The notes under the pieces were generated by a model. The model was given only the letters and a program-made list of their open reading frames with translations, was not told where the DNA came from and made no database searches. Positions 17,247 through 27,126 of a stretch of DNA of 64,000 nt are shown piece by piece. Every line of letters starts with the position of its first letter. Position 1 is the first letter of the stretch. A program made the translations under genes and the position numbers. Source of the DNA: Finegoldia magna (GTDB lineage: Bacteria; Bacillota; Clostridia; Tissierellales; Peptoniphilaceae); assembly GCF_003182075.1 (NCBI RefSeq), contig NZ_QGTH01000004.1, forward strand, positions 1 to 64,000, written 5' to 3'.

Positions 17247-20066
17247 ATGAGCAAAGATAAAATTGTTATAAAAGGTGCTAAGGAGAATAATCTAAAAAAT
17301 GTGGACCTTACAATTCCTAGGAATAAAATGGTCGTGTTCACTGGATTGAGTGGGTCAGGTAAATCTTCTTTGGCATTTGACACTATATATGCGGAAGGGC
17401 AACGAAGATATGTAGAATCTTTGAGTTCTTACGCACGCCAATTTTTAGGGCAAATGGATAAACCAGATGTAGAGTACATTGAAGGATTGTCGCCTTCGAT
17501 TTCTATAGACCAAAAAACAACTAACAACAACCCACGTTCAACAGTGGGAACTGTTACAGAAATATACGATTATTTTAGACTACTTTTCGCAAGAGTTGGA
17601 ACTGCTTATTGTCCTGTTTGCGGGAAAGAAATTGTTAGCCAAACTGTCGACCAAATTGTAGACAGTGTGAAAGAATTAGAGGAACGTTCCAGAATTCAAA
17701 TTTTAAGTCCCGTAGTAAAAGGCAAAAAAGGTGAATTCAAGAAACTTCTTCAAAATTTGAGAAAAGATGGATTCATAAGAGCGATTGTGGATGGTGAGCA
17801 AGTTGAATTAGCAGAAGATATCGAACTTGATAAAAACAAAAAACACGATATTGATGTAATTGTCGACAGAATCATAATTAAAGATGGAATTGATTCAAGG
17901 CTTACAGATTCCATAGAAACAGCTCTTAGATTGTCTGAAAATAATGTAAAAGTTGATGTTATTGGCAAAGATGTAATTTCTTATAGTACATCAATGAGCT
18001 GTCCAGACGGACATATTTCTTACCAAGAATTAGAGCCAAGAGATTTTTCATTCAATAATCCTTTTGGAATGTGCCCTCATTGTAATGGACTTGGTTTTCA
18101 TAAAAAAGTTGATGAAGATTTGGTAATTCCAAATAAAGAGTTGTCGATTTTACAAGGCGCAATAGATCCTTATCAATCTTCGAAACCAGGTGGATATTAT
18201 TTCGAAATAATAAAAGCAATCGCAGATTCTTATGACTTTCCATTGGACAAACCAATTAAGGATGCTCCAAAGAAAATGATAAATGAAATCTTGAATGGAT
18301 CAAAGAAAAATCTTTCATTTATTTTCGATAGTCATTTTTCTGGAAGAAAAAAATTCAACGGTAAATTTGAAGGAGTTTTGAAAAACTTAGAAGAAAGATA
18401 CAATAGAAGCACGACAGATTCTATGCATCAAAAAATTGGTGAGTATATGACTGACGTTGAATGCGATTATTGTCATGGAGCTAGATTAAAAGATGAGTAT
18501 TTGTCAGTTCGCATAAATGAAAAAAATATTTACGAAATTTGTCAAATGCCTGTAAAAGATTCTCTTCAATGGTTCAAAGATTTGGAATTGGAAGAGTCCA
18601 AGAAATTTATTGGAGATGAAATATTGAAGGAAATTATCAGCAGACTTCAATTTTTGAACGATGTTGGGCTTGATTATTTAACTTTGGATAGATCTGCTTC
18701 TACTTTATCAGGTGGAGAATCTCAGAGAATTAGATTGGCAACACAAATTGGATCTGCATTGGTAGGCGTTGTGTATGTATTAGATGAACCTTCAATCGGA
18801 CTTCACCAAAGAGATAATGACAAATTAATTAAAGCGCTTAGAAATTTGACGGATATTGGAAATACTTTGGTTGTAGTTGAACACGATGAAGATACGATGA
18901 AAGAATGCGATTATCTTGTTGACATCGGACCGGGAGCTGGTGTTCATGGAGGCGAAATCGTAGCTTGTGGAACTATTGATGATATTATAAAAGAAAAAAG
19001 ATCAATTACAGGGAAGTATTTGTCGGGCGAATTGGCAATTCCTGTTCCTGAACAAAGACGAAAACCAAATGGATATTTGGAATTTAAAGGTTGTAAAGAA
19101 AATAATCTTAAAAACATAAATGCAAAATTTGCACTTTCATGCTTCAACTGTGTTACTGGGGTTTCAGGATCTGGAAAATCTTCATTAGTTAACGAAATTG
19201 TCTACAAGAAATTAGCCAGAGATTTGAATAATGCTAAGATGAAAAATGGTAAATTCAAATCGGCTACTGGAATTGAAAATTTGGATAAAGTTGTACAAAT
19301 AGATCAATCTCCGATTGGTAGAACGCCTAGAAGTAATCCAGCGACTTATACAAAAGTATTTGATTTGATAAGAGATTTGTTTGCGTCAACACCTGAAGCA
19401 AATATGAGAGGATATCAAAAAGGAAGATTCTCATTTAACGTAAAGGGTGGAAGGTGTGAAGCTTGTAAAGGCGACGGAACTTTAAAAGTAGAAATGCACT
19501 TTTTACCAGATGTTTATGTTCCATGTGATGTTTGTAAAGGAAAAAGATACAACAGAGAAACTTTGCAAGTAAAATACAAAGGCAAAAATATCGCCGACGT
19601 GTTAGATATGACGATTGATGAAGCGTTAGAATTTTTTAGAAACTTCCCTCCTATAAAAAATAAATTGCAAACTTTACAAGATGTAGGTTTGGGTTATATT
19701 AAATTAGGACAATCTTCAACGGAATTGTCTGGAGGAGAAGCACAAAGAGTAAAACTAGCCAGTGAATTATCTAAAAAAAGTACAGGAAAAACTGTGTATA
19801 TTTTAGATGAGCCAACTACGGGTCTTCATTCAGCAGATATTGACAAATTAATTGAAGTATTGCAAAGACTTGTTGATCAAGGAAATACTGTTATTGTTAT
19901 TGAACACAATTTAGATGTTATTAAGGTTGCGGATTATATTATCGATTTGGGACCTGAAGGAGGAAATGGTGGAGGAAAAGTTATCTTCCAAGGAACTCCA
20001 GAAAAATTAATTAGCAAGAAAAATTCTTATACTGGTCAATATTTGGCTCCAAAATTGAATCGTTAA
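17247..20066 (+). CDS. uvrA: UvrABC excinuclease subunit A
   Basis: A 939-residue damage-recognition ATPase of full length. Two ABC modules are present: first Walker [10 protein letters not shown] (residues 33-41) with signature [16 protein letters not shown], second Walker [11 protein letters not shown] (about 638) with [15 protein letters not shown]. Zinc-binding cysteine clusters are seen at CPVCGKEI, at CDYCHGARL, and at CEACKGDG with CDVCKGKRY near 740-770. AAAGGAG lies in front of its ATG. No separate terminator follows; the first hairpin downstream is the inverted repeat that overlaps the next gene's promoter and ribosome binding site. Confidence 0.98.
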   Translation: MSKDKIVIKGAKENNLKNVDLTIPRNKMVVFTGLSGSGKSSLAFDTIYAEGQRRYVESLSSYARQFLGQMDKPDVEYIEGLSPSISIDQKTTNNNPRSTVGTVTEIYDYFRLLFARVGTAYCPVCGKEIVSQTVDQIVDSVKELEERSRIQILSPVVKGKKGEFKKLLQNLRKDGFIRAIVDGEQVELAEDIELDKNKKHDIDVIVDRIIIKDGIDSRLTDSIETALRLSENNVKVDVIGKDVISYSTSMSCPDGHISYQELEPRDFSFNNPFGMCPHCNGLGFHKKVDEDLVIPNKELSILQGAIDPYQSSKPGGYYFEIIKAIADSYDFPLDKPIKDAPKKMINEILNGSKKNLSFIFDSHFSGRKKFNGKFEGVLKNLEERYNRSTTDSMHQKIGEYMTDVECDYCHGARLKDEYLSVRINEKNIYEICQMPVKDSLQWFKDLELEESKKFIGDEILKEIISRLQFLNDVGLDYLTLDRSASTLSGGESQRIRLATQIGSALVGVVYVLDEPSIGLHQRDNDKLIKALRNLTDIGNTLVVVEHDEDTMKECDYLVDIGPGAGVHGGEIVACGTIDDIIKEKRSITGKYLSGELAIPVPEQRRKPNGYLEFKGCKENNLKNINAKFALSCFNCVTGVSGSGKSSLVNEIVYKKLARDLNNAKMKNGKFKSATGIENLDKVVQIDQSPIGRTPRSNPATYTKVFDLIRDLFASTPEANMRGYQKGRFSFNVKGGRCEACKGDGTLKVEMHFLPDVYVPCDVCKGKRYNRETLQVKYKGKNIADVLDMTIDEALEFFRNFPPIKNKLQTLQDVGLGYIKLGQSSTELSGGEAQRVKLASELSKKSTGKTVYILDEPTTGLHSADIDKLIEVLQRLVDQGNTVIVIEHNLDVIKVADYIIDLGPEGGNGGGKVIFQGTPEKLISKKNSYTGQYLAPKLNR

Positions 20067-20077
20067 ATTTTTGTAAT

Positions 20078-20124
20078 AATCACCTTCTGATTTTTAGTGT
20101 ATAATAAAAGTTGAGAAGGTGATT
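20078..20124 (+). promoter_or_regulatory. Inverted repeat embracing the promoter -10 and sequestering the ribosome binding site
   Basis: AATCACCTTCT (20078-20088) is exactly complementary to AGAAGGTGATT (20114-20124). The right arm is the ribosome binding site of the regulator gene and is followed by TTTTT; the 25-base loop contains TATAAT (20100-20105). In read-through RNA from uvrA the hairpin would hide the ribosome binding site or terminate; RNA started at the local promoter lacks the left arm. Confidence 0.6.
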
Positions 20125-20127
20125 TTT

Positions 20128-20817
20128 ATGTACAATATTATGGTTGTCGACGATGAAAAAGATATAGTAAAAGCCATAGAAATATATTTAAAAACAGATA
20201 ATTACAATGTGTTGAAAGCCTATAATGGCTATGATGCGTTAGAATTAATGGAAAAGAATAAAATAGATTTATTTTTGGTAGATATAATGATGGAAGGAAT
20301 GGACGGCTTAGAACTAACACAAAAAATAAGAGAAGTATCAAATGCACCAATCATAATTTTGTCTGCGAAAAGCGAATTGAATGATAAGGTTATGGGATTG
20401 AATTTGGGTGCTGATGATTATATTACTAAACCTTTCGATGCTGTAGAATTATTGGCTAGAATAAAATCATGTTTGAGAAGATTGGAACTTAGCAAGGACA
20501 ATTCTCTAAATGGAAATGTGTTCTCAGCAGGAAGATTGACAATCAACGACGACAAAAAAGAAGTATTGATTGATGGTGAAGAAATAAAGTTAACTCCTTA
20601 TGAATACGGAATAATTTTACTTTTATTGAAAAACAAAGGAATAGTATTCACATCAGAAGAAATATATGAAAATGTGTGGGAAGCTCCACCTTATGATGTA
20701 AAAAAAATAGTTTCAGTCCATATATCAAGACTCAGAGAAAAAGTTGAAATCAATCCTAGAAGACCTGATTTGATTAAATCTGTATATGGTATGGGATATA
20801 AGATAGAGGACATTTAA
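20128..20817 (+). CDS. OmpR-family response regulator
   Basis: A 229-residue regulator with receiver domain (acidic VVDDEKD at 7-12, Asp52 in LVDIMMEGMDG, Ser in ILSAKS, Lys in YITKPFDAVELLARI) and winged-helix DNA-binding domain (about 130-229: LTPYEYGIILLLLKNKG, VSVHISRLREKVE, VYGMGYK). ATG 20128 is preferred over a GTG at 20119, because that GTG is part of the ribosome binding site AGAAGGTGA. It overlaps the kinase gene by one base. The architecture resembles VanR-type regulators, but no target gene identifies the stimulus. Confidence 0.9.
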   Translation: MYNIMVVDDEKDIVKAIEIYLKTDNYNVLKAYNGYDALELMEKNKIDLFLVDIMMEGMDGLELTQKIREVSNAPIIILSAKSELNDKVMGLNLGADDYITKPFDAVELLARIKSCLRRLELSKDNSLNGNVFSAGRLTINDDKKEVLIDGEEIKLTPYEYGIILLLLKNKGIVFTSEEIYENVWEAPPYDVKKIVSVHISRLREKVEINPRRPDLIKSVYGMGYKIEDI

Positions 20818-22094
20818 TGATAAATTGGATTAAAAAAAGTTTTCGTTCTATCGATGGTTATGTTGAAAAACAACTGGTAGATCTACTACTGTATTTTAGT
20901 TTTGGCTTCATTCTTGTATTCACTGTATCATTTTTTATTGAAAATATAATTAATGTATATAATTTTTCGGTTGCCATAACGTTGATATATACTATGTTTG
21001 CTTTCGTTTATTCAATGGTTAAGGTTGTAAGAACTATTTACAAAAAGAAGAAAAATGCTTTTTTAATATATCAATTCATAAGTAATTTCAAAGGAAAATA
21101 CTACAACATTTATGTTGAGTCATTATTAACTTTGATATTTTTGATGTATACGATGGCGACTATTATGGTTGCAAACAGGAATTTGTTTGGGATTGTATTC
21201 ATCGGTGCAATTTTAGCGAAAATTTACATATCAATTTTGATTAATAATCTGGGCAAAATACTGCTTAACAAAAAAGTGGAGGCTATGTATTCTGGAAAAG
21301 ATATTGATGTGTTCATAGATGATGAAATTTACAAAGATTCTGTGTACCTTATAAACCATTTGCATGATTCAGTTATCAACACGATGCAAGATAAAATTAA
21401 TTCAGAAAAAATGAAAACGGAACTAATCACAAATATTTCACATGATATCAAAACGCCTTTAACTTCCATTATAAATTACGTAGATTTGCTGAATCATGAA
21501 ACTGATGAATCAGAAAAGAAAAGATATATAGAAATTCTAGAATATAATGCTAAAAGATTGAAAACAATGGTAATAGATTTGATTTATGCTTCCAAAACTG
21601 GAACGGGAAATATTGATATTGAAATGGAAGTTGTGGAACTAAATGAATTAGTATTACAAGTTTACGGTCAATTTGATTCTGATTTCAATAAGATGGGATT
21701 GGAATTCGAATATAATGATAAAAGGAAAACTGTTTTGATGATGACAGATGGTGCAAAGTTATCTCGTGTAATCGAAAATATTTTCAGTAATATTGTGAAA
21801 TATTCCAAACCTAACACAAAAGTTTACGGAGAATGTGATGTAGTCAATGACAATATTATCCTCAAATTCTCTAATATATCTAAGAATAAAATTGAGGTTA
21901 GTGCAGAAGAATTGATGGGTCAATTTGTAAGAGGGGAAAGGTCTCGCCATTCTGAAGGTAGTGGACTTGGTTTATATATTGCGAAGAATTTGATAGAGTT
22001 GCTTGGGGGAACAAGTAAAATATCAATTGAAGAAGATAGATTTGTTTATGAGATTAATTTTAAAGTTACTAGAAAGAAAAAGATAGATAAATAA
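20817..22094 (+). CDS. Sensor histidine kinase with four membrane segments
   Basis: A 425-residue kinase. Four membrane helices lie at about 22-42, 46-70, 101-119 and 122-142 with almost no extracytoplasmic loop, so it probably senses within the membrane, as intramembrane-sensing kinases do. The dimerisation domain has His209 (NISHDIKTPLTSIINYVDLL); N box NIFSNIVKYSKP and G2 box GSGLGLYIAKNLI are intact, while the G1 box is of the IVKYSKP...FSNISKNKIEV type. It is co-transcribed with the regulator (one-base overlap). No ABC transporter adjoins, unlike the Bce systems. Confidence 0.88.
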   Translation: MINWIKKSFRSIDGYVEKQLVDLLLYFSFGFILVFTVSFFIENIINVYNFSVAITLIYTMFAFVYSMVKVVRTIYKKKKNAFLIYQFISNFKGKYYNIYVESLLTLIFLMYTMATIMVANRNLFGIVFIGAILAKIYISILINNLGKILLNKKVEAMYSGKDIDVFIDDEIYKDSVYLINHLHDSVINTMQDKINSEKMKTELITNISHDIKTPLTSIINYVDLLNHETDESEKKRYIEILEYNAKRLKTMVIDLIYASKTGTGNIDIEMEVVELNELVLQVYGQFDSDFNKMGLEFEYNDKRKTVLMMTDGAKLSRVIENIFSNIVKYSKPNTKVYGECDVVNDNIILKFSNISKNKIEVSAEELMGQFVRGERSRHSEGSGLGLYIAKNLIELLGGTSKISIEEDRFVYEINFKVTRKKKIDK

Positions 22095-22095
22095 G

Positions 22096-22137
22096 AAAAA
22101 GGTTAATTTTGGAATTTTCCAAAATTAACCTTTTTTT
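22096..22137. terminator. Bidirectional terminator between converging kinase and PBP genes
   Basis: A near-perfect stem of about 18 bp (22096-22113 with 22117-22136) has A-tract on the left and T-tract on the right, so it can stop transcription in both directions. Confidence 0.9.
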
Positions 22138-22156
22138 AATTATTTCTATTATTTGA

Positions 22157-25072
22157 CTAATCACGGTCACGATTACGTTTACGATCTCGGTCTCTATTAT
22201 TTCTATTGTTTTCTTTGTCGTCGTCTTTCTTGTCGTTATCTTTTTCGTCCTTGTCGTCTCTGTCCTCGTCATCTTTGTTTTTATCTTTTTTATCCTTAGG
22301 TTTAAAAATATTGAAGATTGTTCTATCAGAATAACCAGGCATACTGTATTTCCAGTCTTTAGGAATAATGTTGTTATGTTCTGATGGTTTGTATGGAGGA
22401 TCTCTTTTTATGAAAACTCCCCATCCTAATTCCCAAGGAGGAGTATTGTCAGTTGCCAATTTTCCATCCACAACATCAATTCGTTTAGATTCATATAAAT
22501 CAGAAACTTCAGTAGGTTCTGTGCCTGCTTTGTAAATTTCTTCTTTTACAATTCCACGAGGATCCCTCCAACTATATTTGCTTGGCAATTTATTTGCCAA
22601 AGTATCAACTTTAACTCGCACAATTCCATCAGGCTCATCAAACTTAATCGGAATTTTATCTTCCAAAGTATATTTGTTGACTGCACTCCAAATTTGTACA
22701 ACTTTTTTCTGACTGATTTGAGTCATCTTCAATTGTTGATTATCAAATCCCAACCAAGTACTAATTGTGTAGTAAGGACTCATTCCAACGAACCATACGT
22801 CTTGGTAGTCTGTTGTAGTACCAGTTTTACCACCGATATCGAATCCGTCTAATCTTGCATATTTTGAATAGTTATAATCTGTAGAAGTTCTAAGAATATC
22901 TCTCATTATATATGCGATTTGAGGGCTTACAACTTCATTTTGTTTTTGAGGATTTTCGATTATAACTTTTCCTAAGCTATCAGTAACTTTTGAAAATGAA
23001 ATAGGCTCTCTGTATTGTCCACTGTTATTAATAGCATTATATGCTCCCGCCATTTCAACAGGTGTAAATCCTTTAGTTAATGAGCCGAGTGCCATTGCTG
23101 ATGTGTTTTCATCGTTTTCTGAAGTGTTTTCAGCTGCACTTATATAATTATCGGCTTTAGGATTTTTTGTATTAATCAATCCAAATTTTTCTAAATAAGT
23201 TTTTGATTTTTCAATTCCAATGTCTTCCAAAACTTTTACGGCAGTAACGTTGATTGAATTTTCAACAGCATGTCTAAGTGAAACTAAACCTTCATAACCT
23301 TCGTACCAGTTTTGTGGCCATAATTCGTGCTTTTCGTTGTAGTGAGGTAAATCATCTAAGCCTGATGCAGGGGAATATCCATTGTCTAATGCTGGAGTAT
23401 ATACACCTAAAGGTTTCATACTAGAACCAACTTGTCTAGGAATATCAGATGCTCTGTTAGTAGTATCTTTATTATCTGAATATCTTCCACCGACCAAAGC
23501 TTTGATTTGTCCAGTTGTTTTATCGACAACCACACTTGATGATTGTGGTTGTTTGATTCCATCCTCATTTATAGTGTAGAAATCCTTAGCAAAAATCAAA
23601 TTGTCATTGTTGTCGTATTTGATTAAATTTGGATTTTCTTTTATATATTGGCTTGAGATTGTGATGTTACCTTCACCATCTGTATTCAAATTTTTGCCAC
23701 CAATATTGATTGAAGATATTTTATGAGTTACCAAATTATTACTATCGTTTACTGAGTAATAATCTTTCAAATCCAAATATTTTCCATATTGTTTTACTTT
23801 AATTGATTTTGAATAATTAAAAGTGACAGAACCATCTGGGTTTTTAGTGTATTGATCTGGTGAAATAAAGAACTCATCGTTGTCATTGATTATATTTTTC
23901 TTTCTAAAATAAATAACTTCATTTAAAGCGTTTGTAATGTTTCTGCCGTCATCGCTTGACCATTTTAATAAATTTGCTGATGAACCATCTGCGATAATAT
24001 CATCGACTTTTTTATCGTATAATTTTTCCAAATTACTTTGCATATTCATATCAACACATGAATATATCTTTAGTCCACCATTGATTAGTTTGCTTTTAGC
24101 TTCTTGTTGTGAGTAACCTTTTTCGATAAGTTTTGCAATAACTTGTTCATAGATAATATCTGAATAGTAGTTGGACAGGTTATCTACGTTTTTAATTCCC
24201 GGTTTTATATTAGCTGCGATGTTTTCTTGAAGAGCTTTGTCGTATTCTTCTTTTGTGATTTTATTGTTATCTAGCATTTTTTTAAGAACGTAATCTCTTC
24301 TGTCGATAGTTTGTTGATTGTAGACAGCTTTGTATGTTTCACCACTTAAAGTAACTTCTCCGACGATTTTTGACTGATCTTTTACTTGACCTGGTTCAAT
24401 CGCCTTGTATAATGCTAAGTTAGTAGGACTCTTTACGATTCCTGCAAGGGTAGCGCATTCTGATAAAGTTAATTCATCTATGTTTTTTTTGAAGTAAATT
24501 TCGGCGGCAGCTTGAACTCCGTAAGCATTTTGTCCCAAGAAAACAGTATTCATATATGTTTCCAATAATTTTTCTCTGCCTAAGTAGTTTGTCAATTCCA
24601 TTGCCAAATAAGCTTCTTTGAATTTTCTATCAAATGACCTTTCATTCGTTAAGTACAAATTACGAGCTAATTGTTGAGCTAATGTACTCGCTCCACGTTT
24701 CATAGAACCAGATTTTAAATTATCAAAAATAGCTGATGTGATACCGATAGGATCCACACCGTTGTGTTTGTAAAATCTTTCATCTTCCACAGATGTGAAA
24801 GCATCCATCATGTATTTTGGTATCTTATCTAATTTAACAACCTCTCTATATTCAGTGGTTTTGATTTTCTCGATTAAATTTCCATCCTGATCCAAAATTT
24901 CTGATGTTTGATTCATCATATTATTGATTTCCTCTGGATTAACCTTTGGAGCTAATTGCATAGCTCGAACTCCAGCTACTCCGATTAATCCACCTACAAA
25001 TGCAAATATACAAATCAAACATAATATTAAAATTTTTATGGATTTCAATATTATATTTTTATCTTTATTCAT
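22157..25072 (-). CDS. pbpA: Class A penicillin-binding protein (PBP1A type)
   Basis: A 971-residue bifunctional peptidoglycan synthase. Start ATG at 25072-25070 is chosen because GGAGG lies just upstream and the product begins MNKDKNIILKS; upstream in-frame codons give an unlikely leader. One membrane anchor (about 14-37) precedes the GT51 glycosyltransferase domain (about 60-230: EDERFYKHNGVD, GASTLAQQLARNLYL, REKLLETYMNTVFLG). The transpeptidase domain has SxxK as SSMK, SxN as SIN and KTG as KTGT. The last 50 residues are a disordered, almost pure Asp/Lys/Glu/Arg/Asn tail. The protein is longer than typical PBP1a, with an insert of about 150 residues before the SSMK motif. Confidence 0.93.
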   Translation of the reverse strand: MNKDKNIILKSIKILILCLICIFAFVGGLIGVAGVRAMQLAPKVNPEEINNMMNQTSEILDQDGNLIEKIKTTEYREVVKLDKIPKYMMDAFTSVEDERFYKHNGVDPIGITSAIFDNLKSGSMKRGASTLAQQLARNLYLTNERSFDRKFKEAYLAMELTNYLGREKLLETYMNTVFLGQNAYGVQAAAEIYFKKNIDELTLSECATLAGIVKSPTNLALYKAIEPGQVKDQSKIVGEVTLSGETYKAVYNQQTIDRRDYVLKKMLDNNKITKEEYDKALQENIAANIKPGIKNVDNLSNYYSDIIYEQVIAKLIEKGYSQQEAKSKLINGGLKIYSCVDMNMQSNLEKLYDKKVDDIIADGSSANLLKWSSDDGRNITNALNEVIYFRKKNIINDNDEFFISPDQYTKNPDGSVTFNYSKSIKVKQYGKYLDLKDYYSVNDSNNLVTHKISSINIGGKNLNTDGEGNITISSQYIKENPNLIKYDNNDNLIFAKDFYTINEDGIKQPQSSSVVVDKTTGQIKALVGGRYSDNKDTTNRASDIPRQVGSSMKPLGVYTPALDNGYSPASGLDDLPHYNEKHELWPQNWYEGYEGLVSLRHAVENSINVTAVKVLEDIGIEKSKTYLEKFGLINTKNPKADNYISAAENTSENDENTSAMALGSLTKGFTPVEMAGAYNAINNSGQYREPISFSKVTDSLGKVIIENPQKQNEVVSPQIAYIMRDILRTSTDYNYSKYARLDGFDIGGKTGTTTDYQDVWFVGMSPYYTISTWLGFDNQQLKMTQISQKKVVQIWSAVNKYTLEDKIPIKFDEPDGIVRVKVDTLANKLPSKYSWRDPRGIVKEEIYKAGTEPTEVSDLYESKRIDVVDGKLATDNTPPWELGWGVFIKRDPPYKPSEHNNIIPKDWKYSMPGYSDRTIFNIFKPKDKKDKNKDDEDRDDKDEKDNDKKDDDKENNRNNRDRDRKRNRDRD

Positions 25073-25100
25073 AAATTCCTCCATAAAATGTATATACACT

Positions 25101-25106
25101 ATTATA
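25101..25106 (-). promoter_or_regulatory. -10 box of the PBP gene
   Basis: On the minus strand TATAAT reads at 25106-25101, about 30 bases before the start codon; a TTGAAT further upstream is spaced too closely (13) to be the -35. Confidence 0.4.
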
Positions 25107-25175
25107 CCACAAAGTGTAGATTCAACATATATTCCTAGAAATACGAAGTACATTTTACTTAAAGACAGATTATTA

Positions 25176-25181
25176 TATAAT
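25176..25181 (+). promoter_or_regulatory. -10 box of hflX
   Basis: TATAAT (25176-25181) lies 18 bases before the hflX ATG; the -35 is weak (TTTACT, 25154-25159). Confidence 0.45.
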
Positions 25182-25199
25182 ATAAATAAAGGAGCAACA

Positions 25200-26456
25200 A
25201 TGAAAGAAAAAACAATTTTAGTTTATTTTGAATTTAAAAACAAAAAAATAAACGATGAAGATATAAAAGAAATGGAAAGTTTGATTGAATCTTCTGGCGG
25301 TGAAGTCTGCGCAATTTCAGAAGTTAGAAAAAACTTTATTGATTCAAAATATTACATAGGAAAAGGGAAATGTCTGGAGATTAAAGATGCTGCAAAAAAA
25401 TTGGACGTAACAACTTTGATATTTAATGTAGAACTATCTGGTTCAAATATAAAAAACTTGGAAGATATAACTGGACTTAAAATAGTAGACAAAACAAATT
25501 TAATTTTAGATATATTTGCAAGTAGAGCTAAAACAAAACAAAGTGTGCTACAAGTTGAACTTGCAGAATACAAATACAGACTTCCAAGATTAATTGGATT
25601 CAGAGATCACTTATCCAGAACTGGTGGTGGAATTGGAACTAGAGGTCCCGGTGAAACAAAACTTGAAGTAGACAGAAGAACAATCCAAAAGAAAATTGAC
25701 AATATAAAACGAGAATTAAAAAGTATTGATAAAAGTCAAGAAAACATGAGAAAACAAAGACTAAAATCTGATATAAAAATGGTGAGTATGGTTGGATACA
25801 CAAATGCTGGTAAGTCTACTTTGTCCAACAAATTGGTGAATTTCTACAAAGATAAGTACACGGAAGAGTTTGAAACAGAGGATTTACTATTTAAAACACT
25901 GGACACTACTTTGAGAAAATGTACATTACCAAATAAAAAACAATGCCTTGTAATAGATACCGTTGGATTTATTAAAGATATTCCAACAGATTTAATCGAA
26001 GCATTTAAGTCAACGTTATTGGATTTGAAACATTCTGACTTGATTTTATTTATATTAGATTCTTCAAGTTCTGATTTGGACAATCAAATCACTACAACGA
26101 TGGATATATTAAAAGAATTAAAAGTATTGGACAAACCAATGGTTACGGTATTTAATAAATCTGATAAAAATCCTAACGTGATTTTCCCGTATAATTTGGA
26201 AAATAAAGTTAAGATATCAGCTTTTAACGATGAAGACATCGAAATGTTATTGTACAAAATTCAAGAAGAATTATATGGCAATTACAAATGTGTTAAAATG
26301 AGATTTGACTACGATCATCAGGACGTTCTGAACACAATTTTACAAAATTTTAAATGTGAAGATGTTTCATACAACAATGAAGATGTACGTCTTAAGGTTG
26401 AGATTTCTGAATCAGAGATAGAAAAATACGAGGAATTTATATATGAAAAATTATAG
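25200..26456 (+). CDS. hflX: GTPase HflX (ribosome-splitting)
   Basis: A 418-residue GTPase. ATG 25200 follows AAAGGAG (25188-25194); reading upstream in frame only adds the antisense of the PBP gene. The N-terminal HflX domain (residues 1-195) has GGEVCAISEV, the conserved YIGKGK and the Gly-rich GGGIGTRGPGE; a helical linker follows; the G domain (about 197-360) has G1 GYTNAGKST, G3 DTVGFI and G4 NKSD. HflX splits stalled or heat-stressed 70S ribosomes. Its end overlaps the next gene by 14 bases. Confidence 0.95.
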   Translation: MKEKTILVYFEFKNKKINDEDIKEMESLIESSGGEVCAISEVRKNFIDSKYYIGKGKCLEIKDAAKKLDVTTLIFNVELSGSNIKNLEDITGLKIVDKTNLILDIFASRAKTKQSVLQVELAEYKYRLPRLIGFRDHLSRTGGGIGTRGPGETKLEVDRRTIQKKIDNIKRELKSIDKSQENMRKQRLKSDIKMVSMVGYTNAGKSTLSNKLVNFYKDKYTEEFETEDLLFKTLDTTLRKCTLPNKKQCLVIDTVGFIKDIPTDLIEAFKSTLLDLKHSDLILFILDSSSSDLDNQITTTMDILKELKVLDKPMVTVFNKSDKNPNVIFPYNLENKVKISAFNDEDIEMLLYKIQEELYGNYKCVKMRFDYDHQDVLNTILQNFKCEDVSYNNEDVRLKVEISESEIEKYEEFIYEKL

Positions 26457-27087
26457 GAGTATTCACAAAAGCATACCTTTTTCTTTTGTAATTAACAAAT
26501 CGGAATTTATCGGAAATTGTAAGTTTGTTGAAACAGAAAAAGAGGCTTTAGAATTTGTGGATAGTATAAAAACAAAATACCATGATGCAACTCACAATTG
26601 TTCTGCATATATCATTGGAGAGGACAAATTAATTCAGAGATTTGACGACGACGGTGAGCCTTCCCAAACAGCAGGGATTCCAATTCTTGAAGTAATTAAA
26701 AAAGAAGATTTGACTAATGTTTGTGTAGTTGTTACAAGATACTACGGCGGAATTAAACTTGGAGCTGGTGGTCTTATAAGAGCATACACAAAAGCTTCTA
26801 GTGAGTGTTTGAATGAGTCGGTTATTGTAGATAAGAAAATATTTAGAAATTTTCAGATAGAATTTGATTACACCAATGTTGGAAGTATTGAAAATTTTTT
26901 GATGAATAATGATATTTACGTAGCTGACAAGCAATATTCAGACAAAGTTGTTTTTCATATTTTATTAGATGAAGATAAATACGAAGAAATAGAAAATAAG
27001 TTAATTGATTTAACAAGCGATAACATAAAGTTTACAATGATTGAATTTACTTACCAATCATCTTTAAATGGTAAGTTAATATTTTAA
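26443..27087 (+). CDS. YigZ/IMPACT family protein
   Basis: A 214-residue protein of the YigZ family: N-terminal UPF0029/IMPACT domain (residues 1-120, KSEFIGNCKFVETEKEA, THNCSAYIIG, DDDGEPSQTAGIPIL, VVTRYYGGIKLGAGGLIRAY) and a C-terminal DUF1949 domain (about 135-205). The family is related to the eukaryotic translation regulator IMPACT; the bacterial role is unsettled. It overlaps hflX by 14 bases, so the two are translated from one message. Confidence 0.93.
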   Translation: MKNYRSIHKSIPFSFVINKSEFIGNCKFVETEKEALEFVDSIKTKYHDATHNCSAYIIGEDKLIQRFDDDGEPSQTAGIPILEVIKKEDLTNVCVVVTRYYGGIKLGAGGLIRAYTKASSECLNESVIVDKKIFRNFQIEFDYTNVGSIENFLMNNDIYVADKQYSDKVVFHILLDEDKYEEIENKLIDLTSDNIKFTMIEFTYQSSLNGKLIF

Positions 27088-27104
27088 AATGATGTAAATT
27101 GTGA

Positions 27105-27110
27105 TAAAAT
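27105..27110 (+). promoter_or_regulatory. Possible -10 box upstream of nadE
   Basis: TAAAAT in GTGATAAAAT, 17 bases before the nadE ATG; no good -35. Confidence 0.3.
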
Positions 27111-27126
27111 TTGAGGGTGGATTAAA

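Noticed and set aside
22069-22272. Minus-strand ORF rich in Thr and Arg at the end of the PBP gene
   Set aside because: It is a frame-shifted reading of the charged PBP tail codons and the terminator.
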